From assembly GCA_964556225.1 (NCBI GenBank), contig CAZKVJ010000001.1, forward strand, positions 1 through 64,000: a DNA stretch of 64,000 bases, given 5' to 3'. The notes beneath the pieces are model-generated. The model was not told where the DNA came from. It was given only the letters and a program-made list of their open reading frames with translations, and ran no database searches. Below, in pieces: positions 52,139 to 60,266 of the stretch (its first letter is position 1; each line of letters opens with the position of its first letter). The DNA is from CAZKVJ01 sp964556225. GTDB taxonomy: Bacteria; Actinomycetota; Acidimicrobiia; Acidimicrobiales; Ilumatobacteraceae. A program made the position numbers and the translations under genes.

Positions 52139-53338
52139 GGTGGCCGCGACCAGCGCGTACGCCACGACCCCCCGCAGGTCGTCGGACGGCGGCACCTCAC
52201 CGCTGACGAGCAAGCTGACCACGTAGCCCGGTGGGGTGGCGAGCACGATGGCACGCGTCTGCTCGACGGTGCCGGTGTGTCCCCAGGACCCGTCGACCCA
52301 CAGCCGAAGCCCCAGCCCGTACGTCCACTCAGGGTCGGGGGAGGCCAGGCTGATGGGTGTCCGCATGGCGGCGACGGACGCAGGGTCGAGCGGGCCGTCG
52401 GCCCGGGCCAGCACCGACAGGACGCTCGCCACGTCGGTCGCCGTGCCGATCCACGCCCCGGCGGCGAACAGCGGCTCCATGTACCTCCGGCTCGCTCCGG
52501 AGGGGTGGACCACGTCGCCGGGCTGGACGTCGTGGGTGCCGGCCAGGCGCATGTCCGTGATGCCCAACGGATGGAGGAGGCGGGCGTCGACGACCCACTC
52601 GTAGGGCAGGCCGGTCGCTGCCTCGATGGCCAGGCCGAGCAGGCAGAAATTGGTGTTGCTGTAGCGGAAGTGCGTGCCCGGGTCCCAGGCGAGGGCCCCC
52701 GACAGCGCGATGCGTGCGGCGTCGGGGCATGTCGCTGCCCCGCCGTCGAAGTAGAGCGTCGCGCCCGGGGCGAACCCCGAGGTGTGCGAGAGCAGCTGAC
52801 GCAGCGTGACGGCCGGCATCCGGGGGTCGGCGGGGGCGACACCGAGGGCGCTGGCGATCCGGGGGAGGACGGGGCCGTCGAGCTGGAGCAGGCCGTCCTC
52901 GACGAGGTCCATGACCACGGTGGCGGTCAGCACCTTCGAGATACTGGCCAGGCGGAAGCGGCTCGCCGTGGTTGCCGGGCGTGCGGTCGTGGGGTCCTCG
53001 ACCCCGTAGGCGGCCTCGTGCACGAGCGTGCCGTCCTTCACCACTGCGAGGCCCACCGCTCGGGCGCCACGGTCCACGGTGGCCGCTCGGACGACGAGGT
53101 CGAAAGCCGCTGCGTCGAAGCGGTCCGGGACCGTGGTCGACGTCGTGGAGGTCGTCGATGTCGAGGAGCTCGTCGGGGTGGACGGTGCGGTGGTGACCCG
53201 CGTGGTGGAGGGGGCAGCGGTGACGGCCGTGGTGGGCGCCGCCGTGCTGGGAGCAGCCGACCCGCGTGAGCTCGCGCACCCGGCGGTCACGGCCAGGGTG
53301 ACCACCAGGACGGCCTGCCGGGTCAGCGCCGTTCGCAC
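52133..53338 (-). CDS. Serine hydrolase / beta-lactamase family lipoprotein
   Basis: A 401-residue exported enzyme of the penicillin-binding-protein-like class C beta-lactamase family. The signal peptide ends in the lipobox VTAGC, followed by a ~50-residue Ser/Thr/Pro linker of low complexity. The catalytic motifs are SISK (SxxK), YSNTN (YxN) and GHTGT (HxG). Activity could be esterase, DD-peptidase or beta-lactamase; the family does not tell. GTG 53338 lies seven bases after a TACGAT hexamer, so the message is probably leaderless. Confidence 0.88.
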   Translation of the reverse strand: MRTALTRQAVLVVTLAVTAGCASSRGSAAPSTAAPTTAVTAAPSTTRVTTAPSTPTSSSTSTTSTTSTTVPDRFDAAAFDLVVRAATVDRGARAVGLAVVKDGTLVHEAAYGVEDPTTARPATTASRFRLASISKVLTATVVMDLVEDGLLQLDGPVLPRIASALGVAPADPRMPAVTLRQLLSHTSGFAPGATLYFDGGAATCPDAARIALSGALAWDPGTHFRYSNTNFCLLGLAIEAATGLPYEWVVDARLLHPLGITDMRLAGTHDVQPGDVVHPSGASRRYMEPLFAAGAWIGTATDVASVLSVLARADGPLDPASVAAMRTPISLASPDPEWTYGLGLRLWVDGSWGHTGTVEQTRAIVLATPPGYVVSLLVSGEVPPSDDLRGVVAYALVAATS

Positions 53339-53345
53339 CGGATCG

Positions 53346-53351
53346 ATCGTA
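53346..53351 (-). promoter_or_regulatory. -10-like hexamer for leaderless serine hydrolase mRNA
   Basis: TACGAT on the minus strand, seven bases before the GTG at 53338. Confidence 0.45.
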
Positions 53352-53368
53352 CGGGTGCGAGCGGCGGA

Positions 53369-54250
53369 TCAGGTGTCGAGTCCGAGCACCCGGCGGGCGT
53401 TGTCGCGCAGGAACTTCGGCCAGACGTGGTCACGGAACGGCACGCCGGGCATGTCGCCCCAGATCCGCTCGTAGGTGAGCCCCATCGGCCAGTACCCTGC
53501 GTAGAGCACGCGCTCGGCGCCCCTGGTGTTGGCGTAGTCGATGATCGCTCGGTTGTAGTGCTGGGGGGCGAACGCGCTGGTGGAGTAGTGGAGGTTCGGC
53601 CACTTGAGCATCAGCTTCACCGCCAGCTCGGTCCACGGCTCGCAGCCGTGGCGGGTGACGATGGTGAGCTCGGGGAAGTCGTAGCAGACGATGTCGAGCA
53701 GCTCGACGTGCTGGCACATCGATGGCAGGCGAGGGCCGGGGATGCCGGCGCACACGAACAGGGCCAGGCCGAGCTCGGCGCACGTCGAGTAGATGGGGTA
53801 CCAGCGAGCGTGGTCGATGGGCAGCTGGGGGCTGCAGCCGGCCGGGAACGTGGTGACGGCCCGGATGCCCAGCTCGGCATGGGCGCGGCGGATCTTGCGC
53901 ACCTCGTCGACGCCGTTGTTCCCATCGGCGCTGACCGAGCCGACGAAGCGGCCGGGGTGCTCGAGGACCGCCCGGCGACCGGCCTCGCCGTCCACGCCGA
54001 CGAGCGACACGTCGATGCCGAAGTGGTCCATGGTGTCGAGCGCCACCTGCACGGGGTCGAGCGTCTCGGGCATCGCGCCCGGCACGTTGTCCTTGAACAG
54101 GTACTCGACCGGGAACACCGTCGCCTTGCTCTCCGCGTCACGGATCTGGCCGCGGAAGAACTCGTAGAGCCGCCGGGGATCGGGGTCGGGGAACCCCATC
54201 ATCGTCTCGACGACGCCGATGCCGCCGGGGCCGAGGGCTGGCATCGTCAC
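53369..54250 (-). CDS. Amidohydrolase-2 family protein lacking the N-terminal HxH motif
   Basis: A 293-residue TIM-barrel protein of the amidohydrolase 2 (ACMSD-like) group. It keeps FPAGCSPQLPIDHARWYPIY, LFVCAGIPGPR and TRHGCEPWTELA (with a metal His) and ends with the typical FLRDNARRVLGLD. The first strand is GGIGVVETMMGFPDPDP, where active members have Asp-x-His-x-His, so a metal ligand pair is missing and activity is uncertain. It starts one base after the stop of a related longer amidohydrolase, suggesting that the two subunits may form a complex. Confidence 0.8.
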   Translation of the reverse strand: MTMPALGPGGIGVVETMMGFPDPDPRRLYEFFRGQIRDAESKATVFPVEYLFKDNVPGAMPETLDPVQVALDTMDHFGIDVSLVGVDGEAGRRAVLEHPGRFVGSVSADGNNGVDEVRKIRRAHAELGIRAVTTFPAGCSPQLPIDHARWYPIYSTCAELGLALFVCAGIPGPRLPSMCQHVELLDIVCYDFPELTIVTRHGCEPWTELAVKLMLKWPNLHYSTSAFAPQHYNRAIIDYANTRGAERVLYAGYWPMGLTYERIWGDMPGVPFRDHVWPKFLRDNARRVLGLDT

Positions 54251-54251
54251 G

Positions 54252-55424
54252 TCACGCTCCGATCAGCGAGCGGGCGTTGTCGCGCATGATCGTGCGGACC
54301 TCGGTGTCGTCGAAGCCGGCGAGGTCGTGGACGAAGGCGCTCGGCTCGGCGAGCCCCTCGGCGTGGGGGTAGTCGCTGCCGAACAGCACGTGGTCAACAC
54401 CGATGGCGTCGGCCAGCGCACGGATGTCGTCCTCGTAGAACGGCGAGACCCAGAGGTGCTCGCGCAGCTGCTCGACGGGATCGGTGGCGAAGGCGTGAGG
54501 CTGCTGGGCGTACGCCTTCTTCAGCTTCTTGAGCAGCGGGGCCACCCAGTCGCTGCCCGCCTCGATGGACGCGAGCTTGAGGCGCGGGTGGCGGCTGAGC
54601 ACGCCGTGGCAGGTGAGCACGGCGAACATGTCGAACGGTGCCCGGTCGCCGGTGATCGTGCGCAGGGGAGAGAAGTTGAACGCCCGGAAGTCGCCGCTCG
54701 GCTCCCAGTCGTCGATGTAGCGGCCGTAGCCAGCATCGCCGGAGTGGAACGCGACGAGCACACCGGCATCGGCCGCTCGGGCCCAGTAGGGGTCGAACAC
54801 CGGGTCGCCCGGCGAGCGGGTCCCGCCGCCGGCCACCGGCACGGGGGAGGTGCGCATGACGACGACCCGCACGCCACGCTCGAGCGCCCACTCGAGCTCG
54901 GCGACCGCCCAGTCCGGGTCGGCGAGCGTCACGTAGGGCGCGGCGAAGATCCGGTCGCGGTAGGCGAAGCCCCAGTCCTCGTCGACCCAGCGGTTGAAGG
55001 CTCGGAACGCGGCGAGCAGCGCCGGCACGTCGTGGCGCAACGACTCCTCCATGCCCACGGCCAGCGTCGGGAAGAACAGCGCCCCGTCGAGTCCTTGGGC
55101 GTCCATGACGGCGAGGCGGGCATCGCGATCGCGGTAGGCCGGGCTGATCGGGTCGAGCTCGCCGAACATCGAGCGCAGGTCGGCTCCGGCCACCTTGCCG
55201 CGGAAGTACAGGTCGAGCGCACCCGGCTTGGCCACCGGGTCGAACGTCGGGTTCGGGATGAAGCGGTTGACCTTGCCGCCCACGAGCAGCCGCTGCCGGC
55301 CACCGATCTCGGCCCACTGCATGCAGCGAGACCGCATCGAGGGTTCGATGTGGCGGGTGAAGGCGTCGGTCGCCTCGTAGTAGTGGTTGTCGGCGTCGAA
55401 GGGTCGGAACCCGAGATCGACCAT
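54252..55424 (-). CDS. Amidohydrolase-2 family protein
   Basis: A 390-residue metal-dependent hydrolase or decarboxylase of the amidohydrolase 2 group. FRPFDADNHYYEATDAF (~6-22) is the divergent metal motif, with FHSGDAG, SIEAGSDW (in place of an HxG-type strand) and VLFGSDYPHAEGL carrying the expected His/Asp ligands. The ending IMRDNARSL is typical. Related actinobacterial proteins are linked to lipid or steroid metabolism but have no assigned reaction. The 5' region contains a perfect 8+1+8 palindrome likely bound by a TetR-type repressor. Confidence 0.85.
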   Translation of the reverse strand: MVDLGFRPFDADNHYYEATDAFTRHIEPSMRSRCMQWAEIGGRQRLLVGGKVNRFIPNPTFDPVAKPGALDLYFRGKVAGADLRSMFGELDPISPAYRDRDARLAVMDAQGLDGALFFPTLAVGMEESLRHDVPALLAAFRAFNRWVDEDWGFAYRDRIFAAPYVTLADPDWAVAELEWALERGVRVVVMRTSPVPVAGGGTRSPGDPVFDPYWARAADAGVLVAFHSGDAGYGRYIDDWEPSGDFRAFNFSPLRTITGDRAPFDMFAVLTCHGVLSRHPRLKLASIEAGSDWVAPLLKKLKKAYAQQPHAFATDPVEQLREHLWVSPFYEDDIRALADAIGVDHVLFGSDYPHAEGLAEPSAFVHDLAGFDDTEVRTIMRDNARSLIGA

Positions 55425-55457
55425 GTGCGTGCGTCCCCCAGTGCGACAGCAGGCGTG

Positions 55458-55474
55458 TCTGACGGTCCGTCAGA
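55458..55474. promoter_or_regulatory. TetR-type operator palindrome
   Basis: Perfect 8+1+8 inverted repeat, tctgacgg-t-ccgtcaga, between the divergent amidohydrolase and SRAP genes. Similar CTGACGGnCCGTCAG dyads are typical TetR operators in actinobacteria. It lies 34 bases upstream of one start and 24 bases before the -10-like hexamer of the other. Confidence 0.65.
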
Positions 55475-55497
55475 ACCTAGCCGGTGGCGGCTCGGAG

Positions 55498-55503
55498 TAG
55501 GTT
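55498..55503 (+). promoter_or_regulatory. -10-like hexamer for leaderless SRAP mRNA
   Basis: TAGGTT, eight bases before the ATG at 55512, no Shine-Dalgarno sequence. Confidence 0.4.
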
Positions 55504-55511
55504 CAGCGGGC

Positions 55512-56231
55512 ATGTGCGGCCGCTTCGTGTCGTCGAGCACCCCGCAGGCGATTGCCGGCTTCTTCGGCGCCGAGCTCGACGTTGCGCCCGGTGCCACGCT
55601 GGGCGCGAGCTACAACGTGGCACCGACGAACGACATCTACGCCGTGGTCCAGGCGCCGGACGGGACGCGCCACGTGCAGATCTTCCACTGGGGCCTGGTG
55701 CCAGCGTGGGCCAAGGACGTCAAGATCGGCCAGAGGATGATCAATGCCCGAGCCGAGACGCTCGCCCAGAAGAACGCGTTCAAGGGTGCGCTGCGCAAGC
55801 ACCGCTGCCTGGTGCCGATGGACGGCTTCTACGAGTGGCGCCCGGGTTCGCCGGACGGCCCGCTCACGGCGAAGGGCACCCCCGCCAAGCAGCCGATGTA
55901 CGTCACCCGGGTCGACGGCCAGCCGCTGGCGGTCGCCGGGCTGTGGTCGACGTGGCGCGACCGGGAGGCCGGTCCGGACGCGCCGTGGCTGCACTCGTGC
56001 ACGCTCATCACCACCGGCGCCAACGCGACCATGGCTCCGATCCACGACCGGATGCCCGTGATCCTGGTGGCGTCGGCCTGGTCCACCTGGCTCGACCCCG
56101 GGTGCGACGACCTGGCGACGCTGCAGGGGCTCCTGGTGCCGGCGGACGACGACCTCCTCGAGGTCAGGGCTGTCTCGACAGCGGTGAACAACGTGCGCAA
56201 CAAGGGTCCGGAGCTCATCGAGCCGGCCTGA
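55512..56231 (+). CDS. SRAP-domain protein (HMCES/YedK-like abasic-site crosslinker)
   Basis: A 239-residue single-domain SRAP protein that shields abasic sites in single-stranded DNA by forming a thiazolidine crosslink through Cys2. MCGRF at the N-terminus supplies Cys2 once Met1 is removed, SYNVAPTND gives Asn35, MDGFYEW gives Glu108, and IHDRMP gives the conserved His. WGLVPAW and NARAE are also present. All active-site residues are present, so it should be functional. The ATG at 55512 is fixed by the need for Cys2. It is divergent from the amidohydrolase pair. Confidence 0.95.
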   Translation: MCGRFVSSSTPQAIAGFFGAELDVAPGATLGASYNVAPTNDIYAVVQAPDGTRHVQIFHWGLVPAWAKDVKIGQRMINARAETLAQKNAFKGALRKHRCLVPMDGFYEWRPGSPDGPLTAKGTPAKQPMYVTRVDGQPLAVAGLWSTWRDREAGPDAPWLHSCTLITTGANATMAPIHDRMPVILVASAWSTWLDPGCDDLATLQGLLVPADDDLLEVRAVSTAVNNVRNKGPELIEPA

Positions 56232-56246
56232 CCATCTGCAGAGGGG

Positions 56247-56666
56247 TCACGTGGCGGGGGCGTGGCCCAGGTCCGACAGGGCGCTGCGGAGCCGGGCGGC
56301 GGCGGCGTCGAGTGCGGCGCGCTCCACGGAACGGGCGGCGTTGGCGAAGCTCAACTGGCTCATGTCGTCGGTGGGGATGACGTGCACGTGCAGGTGCGGG
56401 ACCTCGTAGCCGGCGATGATCATGCCGACCCGCTGGCAGCCGAATGCTCGCTGCTGGGCCCGGCCGACGATGTGGGCGACCCGGAACAGGTGCTGCATGA
56501 GGTCCGGATCGGCGTCGATCCAGTGGTCGACCTCGTCGATCGGCACGACGAGGGCGTGCCCCGTCGCCATCGGGTTGATGGACAGGAATACCACGCAGCG
56601 CTCGTCGCGCCAGACGAAGGTTCCCGGGATCTCACCCCGGATGATCCGCGTGAAGATGGTCGCCAT
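56247..56666 (-). CDS. HIT-family hydrolase
   Basis: Histidine-triad nucleotide-binding protein of 139 residues. The triad is HLHVHVIP (His91, His93, His95), with the N-terminal IFTRIIRGEIPGTFVWRDE and GHALVVPIDEVDHW segments typical of the HinT/Hit branch. These enzymes hydrolyse nucleoside phosphoramidates or acyl-adenylates. The ATG at 56666 is preceded, eight bases away, by TACCAT; the longer open frame upstream is antisense to pgsA. It converges with the SRAP gene. Confidence 0.93.
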   Translation of the reverse strand: MATIFTRIIRGEIPGTFVWRDERCVVFLSINPMATGHALVVPIDEVDHWIDADPDLMQHLFRVAHIVGRAQQRAFGCQRVGMIIAGYEVPHLHVHVIPTDDMSQLSFANAARSVERAALDAAAARLRSALSDLGHAPAT

Positions 56667-56674
56667 CGCCGCTG

Positions 56675-56680
56675 ATGGTA
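56675..56680 (-). promoter_or_regulatory. -10-like hexamer for leaderless HIT mRNA
   Basis: TACCAT on the minus strand, eight bases before the ATG at 56666. Confidence 0.4.
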
Positions 56681-56709
56681 CGGGGCAGGGCACAGCGCGA
56701 CCGCACCGG

Positions 56710-56715
56710 TACGAT
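56710..56715 (+). promoter_or_regulatory. -10-like hexamer for leaderless CDP-alcohol transferase mRNA
   Basis: TACGAT, six bases before the GTG at 56722. It would drive the two-gene unit with the downstream mannose enzyme. Confidence 0.45.
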
Positions 56716-56721
56716 GCGGCC

Positions 56722-57357
56722 GTGTCCGGTCCGTCCGCCCCGGCTGCCGGCGTCGGTGGTGCGCCCCCCAGCGTCTTCAGCGACCGCATCCTGACGGTCC
56801 CGAACCTCATCACGCTGGTGCGCCTGGCGTGCCTGCCGGTGTTCGTCTGGCTCCTCCTCGGCCGGGACGATCCCGTCGCCGCCGGGTGGCTGCTCGGCAT
56901 CCTCGGCGCGACCGACTGGGTCGACGGCTGGATCGCCCGCCGGTTCCACCAGGGGAGCGAGCTCGGCAAGGTGCTCGACCCGGTGGCCGACCGGCTGCTG
57001 TTCATCGTGTCGATGGTGGCGATCATCATCGACGGGGGGGTACCGCGCTGGTTCTGCGTGCTGGTGCTCGTGCGCGAGGCGCTGGTCGGTGCGGCGATGG
57101 TGGTGGCGACGCTGCTCGGCATGCAGCGCTTCGGCGTGACGTGGTGGGGCAAGCTCGGCACGTTCCTGCTGATGTTCGCGATCCCGGGGTTGCTCATCGG
57201 CACCGGCGACGCCGCCTACTCCGACCTCATGTGGATCACCGGCTGGGTCCTGGGCATCCCCGGGCTCGTCATCAGCTGGTACGCGGCAGCGCTCTACGTG
57301 CCCACCATCCGTGCCAATCTGGCGGCAGGACGCACAGCTCGAAGGGAGCACCGGTGA
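56722..57357 (+). CDS. CDP-alcohol phosphatidyltransferase family protein
   Basis: An integral membrane transferase of 211 residues. The catalytic motif DGx2ARx8Gx3Dx3D is seen as DWVDGWIARRFHQGSELGKV followed by LDPVADRLL (~68-97), with all three Asp-group metal ligands. Six hydrophobic segments fit the family. It could be phosphatidylglycerophosphate synthase (PgsA-like) or another CDP-diacylglycerol alcohol transferase; by position it resembles PgsA-like proteins near glycan genes. The stop overlaps the next gene's GTG by four bases. Confidence 0.88.
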   Translation: MSGPSAPAAGVGGAPPSVFSDRILTVPNLITLVRLACLPVFVWLLLGRDDPVAAGWLLGILGATDWVDGWIARRFHQGSELGKVLDPVADRLLFIVSMVAIIIDGGVPRWFCVLVLVREALVGAAMVVATLLGMQRFGVTWWGKLGTFLLMFAIPGLLIGTGDAAYSDLMWITGWVLGIPGLVISWYAAALYVPTIRANLAAGRTARREHR

Positions 57358-59837
57358 AGGCGGTCATCATGGCGGGCGGCGAGGGAACCCGGCTCCGGCC
57401 GCTCACCTCCAACGCCCCCAAGCCCATGCTCCCCATCGCCAACCGGCCGATGATGGAGCACGTCATCAACCTGCTGCGCCAGCACGGCGTCGACGAGATC
57501 GTCGTCACCGTGGCGTTCCTCGCCAACGCCATCAAGACCTACTTCGGCGACGGCAGCGAGCTCGGCATCACGATCCACTACGCCCACGAGGCCGTCCCGC
57601 TCGGCACGGCCGGCAGCGTCGGCAACGCCCGCGACCTCCTCGACGAGCGGTTCCTCGTCATCTCCGGCGACGTCATCACCGACATCGACCTCGGCGCCAT
57701 CTGGAAGTACCACGACGAGCGGGGTGCGGTCGCCACGATCGGCCTCACCCCGGTGGAGAACCCGCTCGAGTTCGGCATCGTGATCACCCGCGAGGACGGC
57801 ACCATCGAACGCTTCCTCGAGAAGCCCACCTGGGGCCAGGTGTTCAGCGACACCATCAACACCGGCATCTACGTCCTCGAGCCCGACATCTTCCGCTTCA
57901 TCCCCGAGGGTCGCAGTGTCGACTTCTCGAGCGAGGTCTTCCCCCGGCTGCTCAGCGAGGGCCTGCCGCTGTACGGCGCGGTGGCCGAGGGCTACTGGGA
58001 GGACGTCGGCACGCTCGAGGCGTACCTCGGCTCGCACAAGGACGTGCTCGACGAGAAGGTCCGCCTCGACATCCCCGGGTTCCGGGTCAACCAGGGGATC
58101 TGGCTGGCCGAGGGCGCCGAGGTGTCGCCGGACGCCGTCGTCGACGGCCCCGCGGTCATCGGCCCCGGCGTGAAGGTCGAAGCGGGCAGCCACATCGGCG
58201 AGTACACGGTGCTGGGCTCGAACGTCCGGGTCATGCACGACGTGCACATCGAGCGCTCGGTGCTGCACGACAACGTCTACGTCGGCCAGGGCAGCCGGCT
58301 GCGGGGCGCGGTCATCGGGCGGTCGTCGAGCATCCGCTCCAACGTGCGCATCGAGGAAGGTGCGGTCCTCGGGGACGAGGTGTTCGTCGGTTCGGGCGCC
58401 TCCGTGTCCGACGGCGTGAAGATCTACCCGTTCAAGACCGTCGAGGACGGCGCCGTCGTCAACACCTCGATCGTCTGGGAGAGCAAGGGTGCCCGCAGCC
58501 TGTTCGGGCGCGACGGCGTGAGCGGGCTGGCCAACGTCGACGTCACCCCCGAGCTCGCCACCAAGGTGGCCATGGCCTACGGCACCTCGCTGCGCAAGGG
58601 CGTCACCGTGGTCACGTCGCGCGACTCCAGCCGGTCGGCCCGGATGCTGAAGCGGGCGATGATGGCGGGCCTCAACGCTGCCGGCGTCGATGTGCTCGAC
58701 CTCGAGGTCGCCACCGTGCCCGTGACGCGCTGGCTGGTGCGCTCGCCGCGCGCCGTCGGCGGGCTCACGGTGCGGCTCCACCCCGAGGACCCCCAGCGGG
58801 TGCTCGTGCGGTTCTTCGACACGTCCGGCACCGACATCTCCGAGGACGCCCAGCGAAAGATCGAGCGGCTGTTCCAGCGCGAGGACTACCGCCGGGTGCT
58901 GCCCGAGGAGGTGGGCGACATCCAGTTCCCGCCGCGGGCGCTCGAGGACTACACCGTGTCGCTCGAGGCCACCGTGGAGCAGGCGGCGATCCGCGCCCAC
59001 GGCTTCAAGCTGGTGGTCGACTACTCGTACGGCGCGACCAGCACCGTGATGCCGACGCTGCTCAGCAAGCTCGGTGCCGACGTGCTGGCCGTGAACCCGT
59101 ACGTGTCCACCGCCTCGCGCCTCGCCTTCGACCAGGGCGCAGGCGTCGAGCGGGTGGCCGGCCTCGTGCGGGCCTCCGGTGCGCACCTCGGCGCAGTGAT
59201 CGACCCCGATGGCGAGCGCCTCACCGTCGTCGACGACCAGGGCCGCCTGCTCACCGACACCGAGGTGCTGCTGGCCTACGTGCAGCTCGTGTGCCCCCAC
59301 CTGCTGGGCGACTCGATCGCCCTGCCGGTGAACGTCACCGAGCACGCCATCACGCTGGCCGAGGCCCAGGGCGTGAAGGTCCGTCAGACGAAGATCTCCA
59401 CGCCGGCGCTCATGGCGGCAGCGAGCGACCCGGCGGTCGGCTTCGCCGCCGACGGCGAGGGCCGCTACATCCTGCCCGGCTTCCTGCCCGCCTTCGATGC
59501 CGCCGGGGCGCTGCTGAAGCTGCTCGACCTGATCGCTCGCAGCGACACGGCGCTCTCGGCCGTGGTCGACGCCCTGCCGAAGGTGCACCTCACCCACGAC
59601 ACGGTCGTCACCCCGTGGGAGCAGAAGGGGATGGTGATGCGGTCGCTGGTCGAGCTGTCCGGGCGTGACATCGTCCTCGTCGACGGCGTCAAGGTGAAGT
59701 ACCCCGACGGCTGGGTGCTGGCCCTGCCCGACCCCGACGAGCCCGTCACCCACGTCTGGGCCGAGGCCGCGAGCGACGCCGAGGCTCGGCGCTTGGCCCA
59801 GGAGTACGTCCGGCGGATCCGCCAGCTGGTGCGCTGA
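57354..59837 (+). CDS. Mannose-1-phosphate guanylyltransferase fused to a degenerate phosphomannomutase domain
   Basis: An 827-residue three-part protein. Residues 1-235 are a nucleotidyltransferase (VIMAGGEGTRLRPLT, LVISGDVITDIDL), ~250-365 a left-handed beta-helix with hexapeptide repeats, and ~380-827 a phosphomannomutase-like region. In the last part the phosphoserine loop (usual TASHNP) reads TVRLHPEDPQ at about 473-482, so the catalytic Ser is missing, and the metal loop is DPDGER (617-622) instead of DGDR. The guanylyl- or other sugar nucleotidyltransferase part looks intact. Similar fusions are known in actinobacteria and cyanobacteria. It probably supplies GDP-mannose or a related donor to glycan genes. 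GTG 57354 follows GAAGGGAG. Confidence 0.88.
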   Translation: MKAVIMAGGEGTRLRPLTSNAPKPMLPIANRPMMEHVINLLRQHGVDEIVVTVAFLANAIKTYFGDGSELGITIHYAHEAVPLGTAGSVGNARDLLDERFLVISGDVITDIDLGAIWKYHDERGAVATIGLTPVENPLEFGIVITREDGTIERFLEKPTWGQVFSDTINTGIYVLEPDIFRFIPEGRSVDFSSEVFPRLLSEGLPLYGAVAEGYWEDVGTLEAYLGSHKDVLDEKVRLDIPGFRVNQGIWLAEGAEVSPDAVVDGPAVIGPGVKVEAGSHIGEYTVLGSNVRVMHDVHIERSVLHDNVYVGQGSRLRGAVIGRSSSIRSNVRIEEGAVLGDEVFVGSGASVSDGVKIYPFKTVEDGAVVNTSIVWESKGARSLFGRDGVSGLANVDVTPELATKVAMAYGTSLRKGVTVVTSRDSSRSARMLKRAMMAGLNAAGVDVLDLEVATVPVTRWLVRSPRAVGGLTVRLHPEDPQRVLVRFFDTSGTDISEDAQRKIERLFQREDYRRVLPEEVGDIQFPPRALEDYTVSLEATVEQAAIRAHGFKLVVDYSYGATSTVMPTLLSKLGADVLAVNPYVSTASRLAFDQGAGVERVAGLVRASGAHLGAVIDPDGERLTVVDDQGRLLTDTEVLLAYVQLVCPHLLGDSIALPVNVTEHAITLAEAQGVKVRQTKISTPALMAAASDPAVGFAADGEGRYILPGFLPAFDAAGALLKLLDLIARSDTALSAVVDALPKVHLTHDTVVTPWEQKGMVMRSLVELSGRDIVLVDGVKVKYPDGWVLALPDPDEPVTHVWAEAASDAEARRLAQEYVRRIRQLVR

Positions 59838-59868
59838 GTGCCACGGCGACCGACACGACGAGCGGCGC

Positions 59869-59874
59869 TACGGT
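59869..59874 (+). promoter_or_regulatory. -10-like hexamer for leaderless gcvH mRNA
   Basis: TACGGT, seven bases before the ATG at 59882; no Shine-Dalgarno sequence. Confidence 0.45.
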
Positions 59875-59881
59875 TGAACCC

Positions 59882-60262
59882 ATGAACGTCCCCGACGATC
59901 TCCGCTACTCGACCGACCACGAGTGGGTGCGCCGGGACGGCGACCGGGTGCGAGTTGGCATCACCGACTACGCCCAGGACGCGCTCGGCGACGTCGTGTT
60001 CGTGCAGCTGCCCTCGCTGGGCACCACCGTGACCGCCGGGGGGTCCTTCGCCGAGGTCGAGAGCACCAAGTCGGTGTCGGACGTCTTCGCGCCGGTGTCG
60101 GGCACCGTGGTCGAGGTCAACAGCGACCTGGCGGACCAGCCCGACGCGCTCAACCGCGATCCCTACGGCGATGGGTGGATCTGCGAGATCGAGATGTCCG
60201 ATCCCGGCGAGCTCGACGCGCTGATGGATGCCGCCGCCTACCGAGCCCTGGTGGAGGGCTAG
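59882..60262 (+). CDS. gcvH: Glycine cleavage system H protein
   Basis: Lipoyl carrier protein of 126 residues. The lipoylated Lys is Lys63 in VESTKSVSDV, with the fold signature DHEWVRRDGDRVRVGITDYA at the N-terminus and PYGDGWICEIE near the end. It shuttles the aminomethyl group between the P, T and L proteins, none of which is in this window. As in mycobacteria, gcvH here leads into the FHA, MerR and nuclease genes rather than the other gcv genes, which suggests a shared signalling or regulatory role. Confidence 0.96.
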   Translation: MNVPDDLRYSTDHEWVRRDGDRVRVGITDYAQDALGDVVFVQLPSLGTTVTAGGSFAEVESTKSVSDVFAPVSGTVVEVNSDLADQPDALNRDPYGDGWICEIEMSDPGELDALMDAAAYRALVEG

Positions 60263-60266
60263 CGCA

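Noticed and set aside
53110..53200. Repetitive-looking stretch of gtc/gac-type triplets
   Set aside because: It encodes the Ser/Thr linker of the serine hydrolase lipoprotein and is low-complexity coding sequence, not a repeat element.
59838..59881. Glycine riboswitch upstream of gcvH
   Set aside because: Only 44 bases separate the genes and a leaderless hexamer lies next to the ATG; there is no room for an aptamer.
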